DNA of 64,000 bases, taken from assembly GCA_041747735.1 (NCBI GenBank), contig JBGTEP010000113.1, positions 78,956-142,955 on the forward strand. The letters run 5' to 3'. This document shows positions 33,077 through 42,707 of this stretch, in pieces (within the stretch, counting starts at the first letter, position 1; each line of letters opens with the position of its first letter). The translations under genes and the position numbers were made by a program. This stretch comes from Chryseolinea sp041747735. Its GTDB lineage: Bacteria > Bacteroidota > Bacteroidia > Cytophagales > Cyclobacteriaceae. The notes beneath the pieces are model-generated. The model ran no database searches. It was not told the origin of the DNA and saw only the letters and a list, made by a program, of their open reading frames with translations.

Positions 33077-34078
33077 ATGATAAATCCGGAAATTTCCGTC
33101 ATCATTCCGGCAAAAGACGAAGAGGAGTCAATCCCCGAATTATGCCAATGGATTAGCCGTGTGATGCAAACGCACGGCTTTTCCTATGAAATAATATTCA
33201 TTGATGATGGAAGTGAAGACAGTACCTGGCACCAGATCGCCATGCTGAATGAAACAAATCCTAATGTAAAAGGCATTCGCTTCAACCGGAATTTTGGTAA
33301 ATCAGCAGCACTTCAAACGGGTTTTCGCGCGGCAGCAGGGAAGGTTGTTATTACGATGGATGCAGACTTACAGGACAGCCCCGATGAAATTCCAGAGCTC
33401 TACAGGATGATCGCCGAGGAAGGTTATCACCTCGTCTCCGGATGGAAAAGGAAGCGCCACGACCCAATGTCGAAAACCATCCCATCAAAGTTTTTCAATT
33501 ACATCACACGCAAACTTTCAGGTATTAAGCTTCACGATTTTAATTGTGGGTTAAAGGCGTACCAGTCGGTTGTTATCAAAAACATTTCTGTTTATGGTGA
33601 GATGCACCGCTATATCCCGGTGATTGCAAAGTGGGCCGGCTTTTCAAAGATAACGGAGAAGGTAGTTCAGCATCGCGAGCGTAAATATGGTTATACTAAA
33701 TTTGGATTAGAACGCTTTATAAACGGTTTTCTGGATCTCCTTTCCGTCACTTTCGTGAGTAGGTTCCGGCAGAAGCCCATGCATTTTTTTGGTACGTGGG
33801 GAACGCTTTCCTTTCTTGTCGGATTTGTTTTAACAGTAAAGCTTTTCTGGGATAAGATAGATGGACTGTTTTTCTCCAGGATACCCATTAAAAGAGATAT
33901 CACCGCGCAACCTATTTTTTTTATTGCTTTGGTAGCAGTTGTCATTGGCGTTCAACTTTTTGTCACAGGTTTTCTCGCTGAAATGTTCGCCATGCAATCA
34001 TTTTCAAAGCGTAAATATCTTGTGATTGATCGCATTGGTGTAGAGGAAAAAATAACTGCCACAAAAGTTGCTGTTTAA
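33077..34078 (+). CDS. Family 2 glycosyltransferase, dolichyl-phosphate-sugar synthase type (GtrB/ArnC-like)
   Basis: 333 residues: GT-A catalytic domain at 1-230 (SVIIPAKDEEESIPEL, DDGSEDSTW, FNRNFGKSAALQTGF, the metal-binding MDADLQDSPDE, LHDFNCGLKAY) followed by two C-terminal membrane helices (about 236-258 and 276-300). This plan is that of enzymes that transfer a sugar from a nucleotide to undecaprenyl phosphate on the cytoplasmic face. Sugar not predictable. Operon with the two DUF4199 genes; the next glycosyltransferase gene starts 56 bp later. Confidence 0.92.
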   Translation: MINPEISVIIPAKDEEESIPELCQWISRVMQTHGFSYEIIFIDDGSEDSTWHQIAMLNETNPNVKGIRFNRNFGKSAALQTGFRAAAGKVVITMDADLQDSPDEIPELYRMIAEEGYHLVSGWKRKRHDPMSKTIPSKFFNYITRKLSGIKLHDFNCGLKAYQSVVIKNISVYGEMHRYIPVIAKWAGFSKITEKVVQHRERKYGYTKFGLERFINGFLDLLSVTFVSRFRQKPMHFFGTWGTLSFLVGFVLTVKLFWDKIDGLFFSRIPIKRDITAQPIFFIALVAVVIGVQLFVTGFLAEMFAMQSFSKRKYLVIDRIGVEEKITATKVAV

Positions 34079-34134
34079 TCTTTTCGGCTTTTTTATCGAC
34101 TTAACCCTAACTTCCATCATGTTATTATACAGGC

Positions 34135-35100
34135 ATGAGTAGTCCCCGGTATTCAGTTGTCGTTCCCGTATTTAATCGCCCACAGGAATTGGAGGAACTA
34201 CTCTCGAGTCTGCAAAAACAATCCTTTAAGGATTTTGAAGTTATAGTGGTCGAAGACGGATCTACTACATGTTGTGATAAAGTGGTAGATCAATACAGGG
34301 ATGTATTAACCATTCAATATTTTTATAAGCCTAATTCTGGACCGGGGCCAAGCCGGAATTTTGGTTTCTCTCAGGCAAACGGAAAGTACTTCGTGATTTT
34401 TGATTCGGATTGTATAATTCCATCAGATTATTTCAGGGCTGTTGAAGATTCTCTAAAACGCAACCAGTGGGACGCGTGGGGTGGACCTGATAGAGGCCAC
34501 GAAAATTTTACCGCAGTGCAACGTGCGATGGCGTATACAATGTCGTCTGTTTTTACTACCGGGGGTATTCGTGGAGGTAAGAAACGACTGGGCTGGTTTC
34601 AACCTCGGAGTTTTAATATGGGTATTTCGAGAAGTGTATTTGAACAAACGAAAGGTTTCAGATTCGAACGATTTGCTGAAGACATCGAGTTTAGCATCCG
34701 AATGAAGAAAACAGGTTTTAACATTGGACTTATTCCTGAGGCTTATGTCTTTCATAAACGCAGAACAAATTTAAAAGCGTTCTATCAACAAGTTTTCAAT
34801 TTTGGGAGAGGACGAGTTATGGTTGGTCGGGTTTATCCCGATGAAATCAAACTCACCCATTGGTTTCCAGCCGTCTTTTTTGTTTGTAGCTGCTTTCTGC
34901 TTTTTCTTCCAATTTTTGATATACCATTATTTAAGATCGGCATTACCTTTTATGGGTTGTACCTGATTACGATCCTTCTTGATTCATTCATCGTAAATAA
35001 AAATCTCTTGGTAGCCTTGCTTTCGGTTCCTGCTGCTTTATTGCAGCTATGGGGCTACGGCATGGGTTTTATGAAAGAAAAGTTTAAAAACATACATTGA
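34135..35100 (+). CDS. Family 2 glycosyltransferase with C-terminal membrane helices
   Basis: 321 residues. GT-A domain: YSVVVPVFNRPQELEELLSS, VVEDGSTT, NSGPGPSRNFGFSQANGKY, DXD motif in FDSDCIIPSDY, acceptor-site motif FAEDIEFSIRMKKTG. Two or three membrane helices follow (about 240-310), so it works at the inner membrane on a lipid-linked or exported glycan. It differs clearly from the upstream enzyme (processive-like ED...R motif rather than the DPM plan), so they probably perform successive steps. No transporter or polymerase gene is next to it. Confidence 0.9.
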   Translation: MSSPRYSVVVPVFNRPQELEELLSSLQKQSFKDFEVIVVEDGSTTCCDKVVDQYRDVLTIQYFYKPNSGPGPSRNFGFSQANGKYFVIFDSDCIIPSDYFRAVEDSLKRNQWDAWGGPDRGHENFTAVQRAMAYTMSSVFTTGGIRGGKKRLGWFQPRSFNMGISRSVFEQTKGFRFERFAEDIEFSIRMKKTGFNIGLIPEAYVFHKRRTNLKAFYQQVFNFGRGRVMVGRVYPDEIKLTHWFPAVFFVCSCFLLFLPIFDIPLFKIGITFYGLYLITILLDSFIVNKNLLVALLSVPAALLQLWGYGMGFMKEKFKNIH

Positions 35101-35191
35101 TATTATAAACATAACCCACTGCTGTTCTTGGTTAAACGAAAAAAATAGATATTTTTAACCAATTAAATCACAAAATCCACAGAGTTCTTAC

Positions 35192-36424
35192 ATGAATCGG
35201 TCTATTAAAATTGCCCTCATCTCTGGATTGATGAGTATCTCTTGTCTCGTATTTTCACAAGATAATCATGAACTGGCACCGGGTTATTATGTAGTTGTAG
35301 GGGCTTTCGCTAAATCCCGTCAGGATGCTGCTCAAGATTACGTCGCGACATTAAAAGGCAACGGACATTCCGCATTATACGGCTTTAACTCAAGCCGTAA
35401 TTTGTATTTTGTTTATCTTAAATACTTTGATAACCTGAGGGAATCTCTTCAGGATATGAATCAGACTCGTAGTGACAGCAACTTTAAAGATGCGTGGGTA
35501 CGAGTGGTGACAGGGGATATCACCCCAGTCGCATCAAACACTTCGGTTCCAAAATCTGTAAAACCACCCGCGCCTTCTCCAGGTGAGGGCATACCGCTGG
35601 ACCAACCAATAGCAAATTCCGTTTCTGACAACTCCATGAGACCACCGTCGTCACCCGATAATATTGAAATAATTGAAAATGATGAAATCGTTCAGTATGA
35701 AGTTATGACTTTGGGAAATACGGAGGTGTTTCTGAGTTTGTTTAACGCGACGAACAATCGAATCGTTGACGGAAAAGTCGATGTAGTCGATACAGAACGA
35801 TCCAGACTAATGACCAGCGTGAAGGGTAATGAATATCTAGTGCTGCCAGATCCCAAAAGTAAATCAGGACAACTCACGTTAATATGCGAGTCATTTGGCT
35901 ATCGTAAAATACAACAAGAACTTAACTATCCCTTGCCGTTAGCGGATACGGTTAAATCTTATATCGACTTGATGGGTACCACGCTTGTCGTCAATTTCGA
36001 TCTCGTTCGTTATCATAAGGGTGATATTGGAACTTTGTTTAATGTCTATTTTTACAATGATGCTGCACTGATGTTACCTGAATCAAAGTATGAGCTTGCT
36101 AGCCTTTTGCAGCTTATGAATGAAAATCCAAACTATAAAATCAAGTTACATGGTCATACCAATGGGAATTACACCGGTAAGATCTTGTCTTTGGGTCCGG
36201 AAAAGAATTTCTTCTCACTGGACGGAGCAAAACAAGGAATGGGGTCAGCAAAAGACCTTTCACGCGCCCGTGCCGAAGCGATAAGGGAGTATCTTATCAG
36301 CAATAGCGTTGACGCAAGTCGAATGGATATAAAAGCCTGGGGAGGTAAACGTCCGATATTCGACCGGAATAGTGCTAATGCAAAAAAGAATGTTCGTGTA
36401 GAAGTTGAGATACTGTCTGAATAA
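35192..36424 (+). CDS. OmpA-family protein with N-terminal SPOR-like domain
   Basis: 410 residues with a signal peptide (to about residue 22, LVFSQD). A SPOR-like repeat (about 28-110: GYYVVVGAFAKSRQDAAQDY, FVYLKYFDNLRESLQDMNQ) is followed by a Pro-rich linker, a strand-rich middle domain and a C-terminal OmpA domain (about 285-408: MNENPNYKIKLHGHTNGNY, SRARAEAIREYLI, WGGKRPIF). The binding Asp of the usual GHTD motif is Asn (GHTN), and there is a 20-residue insertion before the Arg helix, as in a subgroup of Bacteroidota proteins. Probably periplasmic or outer-membrane-associated, touching the cell wall. A terminator follows. Confidence 0.88.
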   Translation: MNRSIKIALISGLMSISCLVFSQDNHELAPGYYVVVGAFAKSRQDAAQDYVATLKGNGHSALYGFNSSRNLYFVYLKYFDNLRESLQDMNQTRSDSNFKDAWVRVVTGDITPVASNTSVPKSVKPPAPSPGEGIPLDQPIANSVSDNSMRPPSSPDNIEIIENDEIVQYEVMTLGNTEVFLSLFNATNNRIVDGKVDVVDTERSRLMTSVKGNEYLVLPDPKSKSGQLTLICESFGYRKIQQELNYPLPLADTVKSYIDLMGTTLVVNFDLVRYHKGDIGTLFNVYFYNDAALMLPESKYELASLLQLMNENPNYKIKLHGHTNGNYTGKILSLGPEKNFFSLDGAKQGMGSAKDLSRARAEAIREYLISNSVDASRMDIKAWGGKRPIFDRNSANAKKNVRVEVEILSE

Positions 36425-36445
36425 AATATTTTCGATTGGAGCCCC

Positions 36446-36477
36446 GCTAGAAGCCCTGTGATGGGCTTTTAGCTTTT
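36446..36477 (+). terminator. Rho-independent terminator
   Basis: GCTAGAAGCCC (36446-36456) pairs with GGGCTTTTAGC (36463-36473) with one G-U pair around a 6-base loop; TTTT follows. Confidence 0.8.
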
Positions 36478-36566
36478 GCGACAAAAACGTTTTGTATCTC
36501 CTTGCTTCGCACAGGCAATCGGCGAATAACATATTTAAATCTTCGAAGCTCAAACCCGAAGAAGAC

Positions 36567-37583
36567 ATGAAGCGAAGTAGTAACGACTCTAGATCAGCAA
36601 CCTATTTTCGCATAGGATTCTTCTTCCTCGTTATGATGGCCTTTTTGTGGTCGGTCGATACTTCCATTGGATATATCCTGCTTGGCGTTGCTAGTTTTTT
36701 ATTTTTTCTTGGGTTTTATTTGAAGCCGCCGGATACGAAATCAGCTGTTAACAACGAAAAGTCATTTGATCAACAGAACGAGTGGTTTTCATTCAGTAAA
36801 TTCTTTGAAGGCATTCGAAGTAATGTTCTTCAGTCAGGCAAAACCTATGGAACTTCCGGCAATCGATTTGTTTTGTCAGGTGCTGTTCGTAAAGTCTATA
36901 CAGGCGTGACAATATTTTTCCTTTTAACGATTATCGCACCTATCGTCATATCGATTTATGGTGAAGAAGGTAGACCCAGTAATGCCGTTGAATATTTCAC
37001 TACAGCAGGGCAATGGCATCAGTTGCAAGGTTATGATTCTGCTTATGTCTATTACAGAAGAGCGCTGGCCGTGGATCCGGACTATGCAGAGGCACTGGTC
37101 GGTTATGGAAACTTATTGATCGATCAAAATAAAAAAGATTCTGCGATGCTGATGTTCGACAATGCGCTGAAGATTGATCCGGCGTATAAAGAAGCTTTGT
37201 ACAGTAAGGCATTTTTGTTTTACGATCAGGAAAAGTATAGAGATGCCATTAGCCTACTCACGCCGGTCGCCTTTGATAACCCGGAGTACTATGACGCAAT
37301 GTTGCTGTTGGCGGACAGTTACTATGCCCAGAAAGGTTATAATGAAGCCTTGGTGTGGTATGAACAAGTTTATCAGGAGGGCGGCTATCGCAGTAGTATG
37401 TTGTGTCAAATGATAGCCTACATTTATGATCTGAATGAAGAATATGATAAAGCGATAACACTGTACCAGGAAGCTTTAAGTTATGATAGTACGATTGTTG
37501 ATATTTATCAACGCCTCGGTGAAATAATTCCTGATGATCGTGGAGATTTTTACCGGTCTCAAGCAATACTCAGGAAACAGTAA
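36567..37583 (+). CDS. Membrane-anchored TPR protein
   Basis: 338 residues from the ATG at 36567; the frame is open further upstream but the extra 25 residues have no coding character. N-terminal part: two adjacent membrane helices (about 14-48) and a third (about 106-128). C-terminal half (about 145-335): five tetratricopeptide repeats, e.g. AYVYYRRALAVDPDYAEALV, AMLMFDNALKIDPAYKEALY, AITLYQEALSYDSTIVDIYQ. TPR arrays mediate protein contact, so probably a scaffold at the inner membrane. It converges with the GNAT gene. Confidence 0.85.
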   Translation: MKRSSNDSRSATYFRIGFFFLVMMAFLWSVDTSIGYILLGVASFLFFLGFYLKPPDTKSAVNNEKSFDQQNEWFSFSKFFEGIRSNVLQSGKTYGTSGNRFVLSGAVRKVYTGVTIFFLLTIIAPIVISIYGEEGRPSNAVEYFTTAGQWHQLQGYDSAYVYYRRALAVDPDYAEALVGYGNLLIDQNKKDSAMLMFDNALKIDPAYKEALYSKAFLFYDQEKYRDAISLLTPVAFDNPEYYDAMLLLADSYYAQKGYNEALVWYEQVYQEGGYRSSMLCQMIAYIYDLNEEYDKAITLYQEALSYDSTIVDIYQRLGEIIPDDRGDFYRSQAILRKQ

Positions 37584-37614
37584 TAAACAACACGTGCAAC
37601 AAAGTAATTTCCAG

Positions 37615-37896
37615 TTAGTCCAATACGTCGGCGTAATCCGGTACGCGATTAAAAACAGATTTTGCGAAGGGACACAAAGGAATTATTTTAATTTCGTTTT
37701 TTCGTGCAAATTCAACAGCCGCATTCACCAACTGTTTACCCGCTCCCATTCCACGTAATTTATCGGACACTTGAGTATGATCGATTATCATTCTACTGTC
37801 GCCAGCTTTACTGAACGTCATTTCAGCGAGACGCTCTCCATTTTCTTCGATGTAAAACGCACCCTTCGAAGCAGTGTTTTCGAGTTTAATCTCCAT
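37615..37896 (-). CDS. Small GNAT-fold N-acetyltransferase (YjdJ/Acetyltransf_CG type)
   Basis: 93 residues, the short single-fold version of GNAT. The acetyl-CoA pyrophosphate loop is VSDKLRGMGAGKQLVNAAVE, the C-terminal motif is IIPLCPFAKSVF, as in the GCN5-related group PF14542 (YjdJ, GTLF3B). Acceptor unknown. The start codon overlaps the end of the MFS gene by 11 bp, so the two are coupled on one mRNA. Confidence 0.9.
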   Translation of the reverse strand: MEIKLENTASKGAFYIEENGERLAEMTFSKAGDSRMIIDHTQVSDKLRGMGAGKQLVNAAVEFARKNEIKIIPLCPFAKSVFNRVPDYADVLD

Positions 37897-39028
37897 TATG
37901 TGTTGATTTATAGCGTAAACTTAAAACTGTCATTATTATAAAAAGAAAGGTAACGAACACCAAAGCAAATCGCAACGTTTTCCAGTCTGCAATAAACCCG
38001 ATTACGGGTGGTCCTATGAGGAACCCTGAGTAACCTATGGTCGTCACCATAGCAATTCCCACTCCCGAAGGTAATCCTTTAGTATTCCCTGCAATGCTAT
38101 AAGCGATGGGTACAATGGAAGAAAGGCCAAGGCCGACTACAAAGAATCCAATAATGGTAATGAATGGTAAGGGTACGAGCAGGGCAAGTGATAACCCGCT
38201 TATCGCGATTAACCCACCTGCCACAATCATCTTTTTATCCCCGAGATGCATTCGAACTTTGTCTCCAAAAATTCGACCAAGCGTCATCGCAGTTGCAAAC
38301 GCCGCCAGTCCGATTGGTGCAAGCGTCTTGCTTGCCTTGGCAATGTTTTCCATATAGTTGACACTCCAGTCCGACATCGCTCCTTCACCGAGCATACAGC
38401 AAAATGTAATTATACCAATACCGATAATTGATCTATCAGGGAGTCTGAACAGCGGGCCTTCCGGTTTCAAAGTTGGGTCTGGTTTGTCATGAACGAGATT
38501 TTGTGTCATCCACGTCACGGCAACAATAGCCAATCCGGCAACGATGGAAAAATGAGGAAAGAGACTAACGCCAAAATCGGTAAACAAGGCTGCTGACCCG
38601 CTGCCCACCATCATGCCTATACTGAAGAAAGCATGAAACGAAGTCATGATCGATCGTTTATATTCCTGTTCTACCAATATTGCCTGAGCATTCATTGCGA
38701 CATCAAGTATGCCGGTTACGATGCCCATCAACAAGTATACTATGATGAGAGAACTGATTCCGGGAACTATTGGAATAAAGGGTACAACAACGCAGTAGAG
38801 AATAGAAGAGACTAAGGTTATTTTATGGCTTCCGTTCTTCACGATTATCCAGCCTGCGAAAGGCATCGCAACAACGCCCCCAATAGATAAAGCAAGTAGA
38901 ACAATACCTATTGTACTATCGTTTGCTCCATAAATTTCCTGTATTCTTGGTAGCCTAGAGACCCAGTTTGCAAAAATAAATCCATTAACGAAAAAGGCTA
39001 TCTGGACGGCTATGCGGTGTAGTAACAC
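37886..39028 (-). CDS. Major facilitator superfamily transporter, YbjJ-like
   Basis: 380 residues with twelve predicted membrane helices. The start (AVQIAFFVNGFIFANWVSRL and PRIQEIYGANDSTIGIVLLA) is typical of the YbjJ/AraJ-like branch of MFS proteins of about 380-400 residues. Substrate unknown; an efflux or sugar role is usual for the branch. It starts 24 bp after the stop of the MG2-like gene on the same strand and may ride on the receptor operon transcript. Confidence 0.88.
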   Translation of the reverse strand: MLLHRIAVQIAFFVNGFIFANWVSRLPRIQEIYGANDSTIGIVLLALSIGGVVAMPFAGWIIVKNGSHKITLVSSILYCVVVPFIPIVPGISSLIIVYLLMGIVTGILDVAMNAQAILVEQEYKRSIMTSFHAFFSIGMMVGSGSAALFTDFGVSLFPHFSIVAGLAIVAVTWMTQNLVHDKPDPTLKPEGPLFRLPDRSIIGIGIITFCCMLGEGAMSDWSVNYMENIAKASKTLAPIGLAAFATAMTLGRIFGDKVRMHLGDKKMIVAGGLIAISGLSLALLVPLPFITIIGFFVVGLGLSSIVPIAYSIAGNTKGLPSGVGIAMVTTIGYSGFLIGPPVIGFIADWKTLRFALVFVTFLFIIMTVLSLRYKSTHNGD

Positions 39029-39052
39029 TGGTTTCCTGGCTACAAATTTGAA

Positions 39053-41461
39053 CTAGTTTGCATACGAGACAACCGAAAACTTGCAAGAGCCGCTTCCCGA
39101 AACACCTTCGTTGGTTATTCCTTCTACTACAACCTTATACTTTCCGACTACATCAGAAGTGTAGAATTCGAGCAGATATCTTCCGTCCTGATCAGTGGTT
39201 ATGTCCGGCGCCCAGTACAATAACCTTCGTTGATCGGGCATACGACTCTCTCTGACTTTTTGTGTTTCGTATTTTGGAGAATAAAATTCTCTTCTGAGCT
39301 GCAGCCCTTCGTAGTCGAGGACAACGCTTTTGGGATCAAGTGGAAAGCCTTGCAGGTCGCCAGAAAATGTAGTGTAACTCACAATACCAGCAAAAGCTAA
39401 AACGCCGAAATAATATCTTCGGGTTATTACTTCAAGTTTCTTCACCTTGAGCGGATCAAACTCCATGATTTTGTTGATATCAAATACCGGAATGCCATCG
39501 AGTAGGACCAATGGGTTTTCTCTAAAAAGGCTCTTGTTAACATTGTCAAGTACCATAAAATGAAATCCGTCTCTCCGTTTCCTTACCATTACACTGGGAA
39601 CGTACTCGCGCATTACTTCTTCCATCACTGTAAACCTGGTGTAGTCGTCCAGAAAGTATGTTGCGTCAGCTTTGCCGTAAAAGGCCGTTGTGTCAATGGC
39701 GGTGTTTTTTATTTCCGTATTCTTTTCCCTATAAAAAATGTCTTGCACCTGCATACTAACACTTCGGGAAACAATATCCTTTTCCAAGGAGGGTGACAGC
39801 TCAAGGTCACGTAGCGACCGGGTCACGGACTGATTGGAAAAAGGACTTTGGATTTTTATACGGCTTGTACTGTCGTACGTGAGGTCCGTTTGAACGATTA
39901 TTCTTCGGGGCCCTTTGAAATCTTTCATTTCGTATTTAACAAGACCTTCATCGTTGCTAATGGAGCCGTATACCTGGATATTTTTCCCCGGTGATGAAAG
40001 AAAAGTTTTAACCCGGGAAGAAGGGGAGCCTGTTGAGTCCGTAACAATACCTTGAATGATATGCCCCCGATATTCCGGCACAAATGACAAATGAGGTTTC
40101 TGATTTGCAAGGATGGCATCCCACGTAAATCTCCGCCAGCCATGGGTAAGCATCAGATTATCGACGGCTTCTGAAACTTCCTTTCCTTTATGATTCATCA
40201 AATAATCAGGTGTCTCTATGGTTCCATTCAAATCGGACGAAAGCCACAAATAACTTAGAATGGCACCATATGGCTCGTCCTGTAGCGAATCAGTTTTAAC
40301 TACCGCAACTGATAATTTCGCTGACACAGGTTCTTGACTTGAGTTTTGAGTTTTTAAATCCAGTACAACTTTTCTTCTTGCTCCAAACTGGTCCTGGTCT
40401 GTAGTGGCTTCAACGGATAACTTACTTTTTACAGGTTTGAAAAACAGTCTTTCACACACTGGCTGTAGTTCCTGATCAAAAAGGGTGATATGTGAAATGC
40501 CTTCCTGCAGGAAAGCTTTTTGAATAGGTATCGTTGTTGTACCCTGCTGCAAAATATGCATAGACGCTACTGATACCATATTTCGGGCATGAATAAACAA
40601 ATAAACAGGTATGCTTCCGGATGTGGCTTTAATGTTAATCGTTATTAAACTTTCTGAACTGTCTTTCACTTCCAGTACATAACCTTTTTGAAGAGGATCC
40701 GGGATTTTAAATACGCTGCTTTTTCCGTCATATTCTATCAGTGCCGTGTATTCGTCGCTCAGTGCCGGGGTTAATTCAAATTTACCCATTCCAAATGCGC
40801 TGGGTTTAAACTTTGTAATAGTATCGTTTTGCTGATTAAGCACCCAGCCATTAAACTGCACGCCCTTGCCTTTGCTATCTATAACTCGAAACGCAACATT
40901 GCTCGCTAACCCTGCCACCAGATTTCCTCCCTCGGGAAAAAACTGAGCGTCGGGTTTTAAGACAGGTTTACTTTTCTCAATCTCAAGTTTTCTAAACGCA
41001 TTTATAATGCTGATCTCTTTGTGAAAGTAGAATTCCGGACTAAAGTTCTTCATCCAGTTTGTATAGCCTCGTAGTGTATAAACTCCTGACGCTAAGGTAG
41101 CGGGAAGAAAAATTGATCCATTACCGGAACCATCATCTAAGCCGACTTTTGCCTGAACGACGGCTTGATTGTTCCTATCTAGAATTTCGATGTATGCAAC
41201 CTTGCTAACGGCAATGGGATGATGTAGCGAACCGTCAACACAATGCGCTTTAAACCAAATTGTTTCCCCGGTAAGGTAAAGCTTTTGATCTATGTGGATA
41301 AATAATTTTTCCTGGAGCGAGTTCTCTCTGAATGCATTGAATTTTTTGCGTAAGGTATCCAACTGAGCAGTTTGACCATGTGCACTACTACAGAGGAGCG
41401 CGATAACACATGAAAGTGTGAGCCTCGTGAATTGTGAAGAAGATATTTTGTGTTTAATCAT
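39053..41461 (-). CDS. Large secreted MG2-like protein of the receptor/DUF4249 operon
   Basis: 802 residues, signal peptide to about residue 29 (SSAHGQ). It has the start common to a Bacteroidota group: EKLFIHIDQKLYLTGETIWF then KAHCVDGS, an MG2-like (macroglobulin) domain, followed by several Ig-like segments and a carboxypeptidase-regulatory-like part (about 450-520). Near residue 650 FRENPLVLLDGIPVFDINKI resembles a TonB-receptor plug, after which the C-terminus has further strands but no barrel. Known members are surface or periplasmic and of unknown function. It is the last of four genes in order receptor, DUF4249, DUF4249, this one. Confidence 0.82.
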   Translation of the reverse strand: MIKHKISSSQFTRLTLSCVIALLCSSAHGQTAQLDTLRKKFNAFRENSLQEKLFIHIDQKLYLTGETIWFKAHCVDGSLHHPIAVSKVAYIEILDRNNQAVVQAKVGLDDGSGNGSIFLPATLASGVYTLRGYTNWMKNFSPEFYFHKEISIINAFRKLEIEKSKPVLKPDAQFFPEGGNLVAGLASNVAFRVIDSKGKGVQFNGWVLNQQNDTITKFKPSAFGMGKFELTPALSDEYTALIEYDGKSSVFKIPDPLQKGYVLEVKDSSESLITINIKATSGSIPVYLFIHARNMVSVASMHILQQGTTTIPIQKAFLQEGISHITLFDQELQPVCERLFFKPVKSKLSVEATTDQDQFGARRKVVLDLKTQNSSQEPVSAKLSVAVVKTDSLQDEPYGAILSYLWLSSDLNGTIETPDYLMNHKGKEVSEAVDNLMLTHGWRRFTWDAILANQKPHLSFVPEYRGHIIQGIVTDSTGSPSSRVKTFLSSPGKNIQVYGSISNDEGLVKYEMKDFKGPRRIIVQTDLTYDSTSRIKIQSPFSNQSVTRSLRDLELSPSLEKDIVSRSVSMQVQDIFYREKNTEIKNTAIDTTAFYGKADATYFLDDYTRFTVMEEVMREYVPSVMVRKRRDGFHFMVLDNVNKSLFRENPLVLLDGIPVFDINKIMEFDPLKVKKLEVITRRYYFGVLAFAGIVSYTTFSGDLQGFPLDPKSVVLDYEGLQLRREFYSPKYETQKVRESRMPDQRRLLYWAPDITTDQDGRYLLEFYTSDVVGKYKVVVEGITNEGVSGSGSCKFSVVSYAN

Positions 41462-41483
41462 TCGTTTTTAAATTCAAGCGTAT

Positions 41484-42662
41484 TTATTCCCAAAAATCAG
41501 GCATTGTTAAGGAACCTCCCTGAAAACGACAATCTGCGCAGCTTGGTGGAGCCCTTGTATACCCCACAAGTGAAGGTCCTTCATAAAGTGCTTCGATCAA
41601 AAACTCAGTATCTGATAGCCCCATTAGATCTGTAGTGCATGTTTCAGTTCCCCGCGGATCTTTAAAAATACATATTGTATCGACCACACATCCGGAACGC
41701 GGCAAAACCCTTAGATTTTCTGGCAAGTCACTGTGAAGTAGATAAACTCTTTTTTCCTGAACAGATCCACCGCCGAAGTATCCAAGTACAGGTATTGCAG
41801 GGTTATTTAAATGACGGATATTTCCCGTTACCTGGTAGGGTTGGGGATCAAATAAACCGCCCAGCGATTCAGTTGTCTTTTGAAGTTCCTGCCAAAAATT
41901 AAATTCTTCTTTAGAAAGTGCCCGCTGCTTAACCTGGATACTGTACTTGATAGAGATCTTACCCGATCCTCTCGGTAGAAACGACAGCGGATAGCGCTTT
42001 ATAATATCTTCCGCGAGCCGTTCGGAAGAACCAATACTTATCTTCAGAGAAGGCGTGGTTTGCCAACATTTATTTACCATTTCGGCGGGTTCCAGCAATA
42101 CAGGTTCATTATTCACGAGTTTAAATGGAGAAGCATATGGAGTCTTATATTCCCAGGTTTCGGAAAAATTCCAATAGTAATATCTTGTCTGCCCGGTACC
42201 ATCATGAGCATTTACGAATACATTAACACCCTCTTCCTCGTACTCAAAACTTATGCTGTCTATCGGCGGTGATTCGCGTAAATCAATAAAATCTGAAGCG
42301 TATTCCTGGCCGTCATTGGTCTGAATTGTCAATCTATACTTTTTATCTTTATTCACATTAATATTTTGAAGGGTGTAAAATCCGGCCGTTTCCTCAAGCA
42401 GTGAGTATGAACCAGCACCTTCTTCTTGTACTCTAACCACTGCGTTAGTTTCTGTCAGGACTTCGCCGTCGCTGGAAAGCTTTCGGGTATTTGATAACCT
42501 TACCTCGACTGATCCATCAGAACTGTTTATAAAACCATCAACTACCAGAATATCAATTTCATCCTGGACGGAGGGGGGATCGTATGGTTCCAGGCAACTT
42601 ATTGCAAAAAAAGCCAGCATAACCAGGTGAGCTTTTCCGAAATTATTTTTTAAATACATCAT
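41484..42662 (-). CDS. DUF4249 family lipoprotein, second copy
   Basis: 392 residues from the ATG at 42662 (codon 14 of the frame that begins at 42701); this start gives a proper lipoprotein signal (KAHLVMLAFFAISC) with the Cys followed by LEPYDPPSVQDEIDILVVDG. The rest is all beta: an N-terminal Ig-like DUF4249 domain (with RLSNTRKL) and later strands. It ends SCADCRFQGGSLTMPDFWE, almost the same as the end of the upstream copy. Probably displayed at the outer membrane beside the TonB-dependent receptor. Function unknown. Related to the gene at 42708-43856 by tandem duplication. Confidence 0.85.
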   Translation of the reverse strand: MMYLKNNFGKAHLVMLAFFAISCLEPYDPPSVQDEIDILVVDGFINSSDGSVEVRLSNTRKLSSDGEVLTETNAVVRVQEEGAGSYSLLEETAGFYTLQNINVNKDKKYRLTIQTNDGQEYASDFIDLRESPPIDSISFEYEEEGVNVFVNAHDGTGQTRYYYWNFSETWEYKTPYASPFKLVNNEPVLLEPAEMVNKCWQTTPSLKISIGSSERLAEDIIKRYPLSFLPRGSGKISIKYSIQVKQRALSKEEFNFWQELQKTTESLGGLFDPQPYQVTGNIRHLNNPAIPVLGYFGGGSVQEKRVYLLHSDLPENLRVLPRSGCVVDTICIFKDPRGTETCTTDLMGLSDTEFLIEALYEGPSLVGYTRAPPSCADCRFQGGSLTMPDFWE

Positions 42663-42707
42663 TAACTTTTTATAATCTTCGAATGATAACATTCCAGGCA
42701 AAACATA

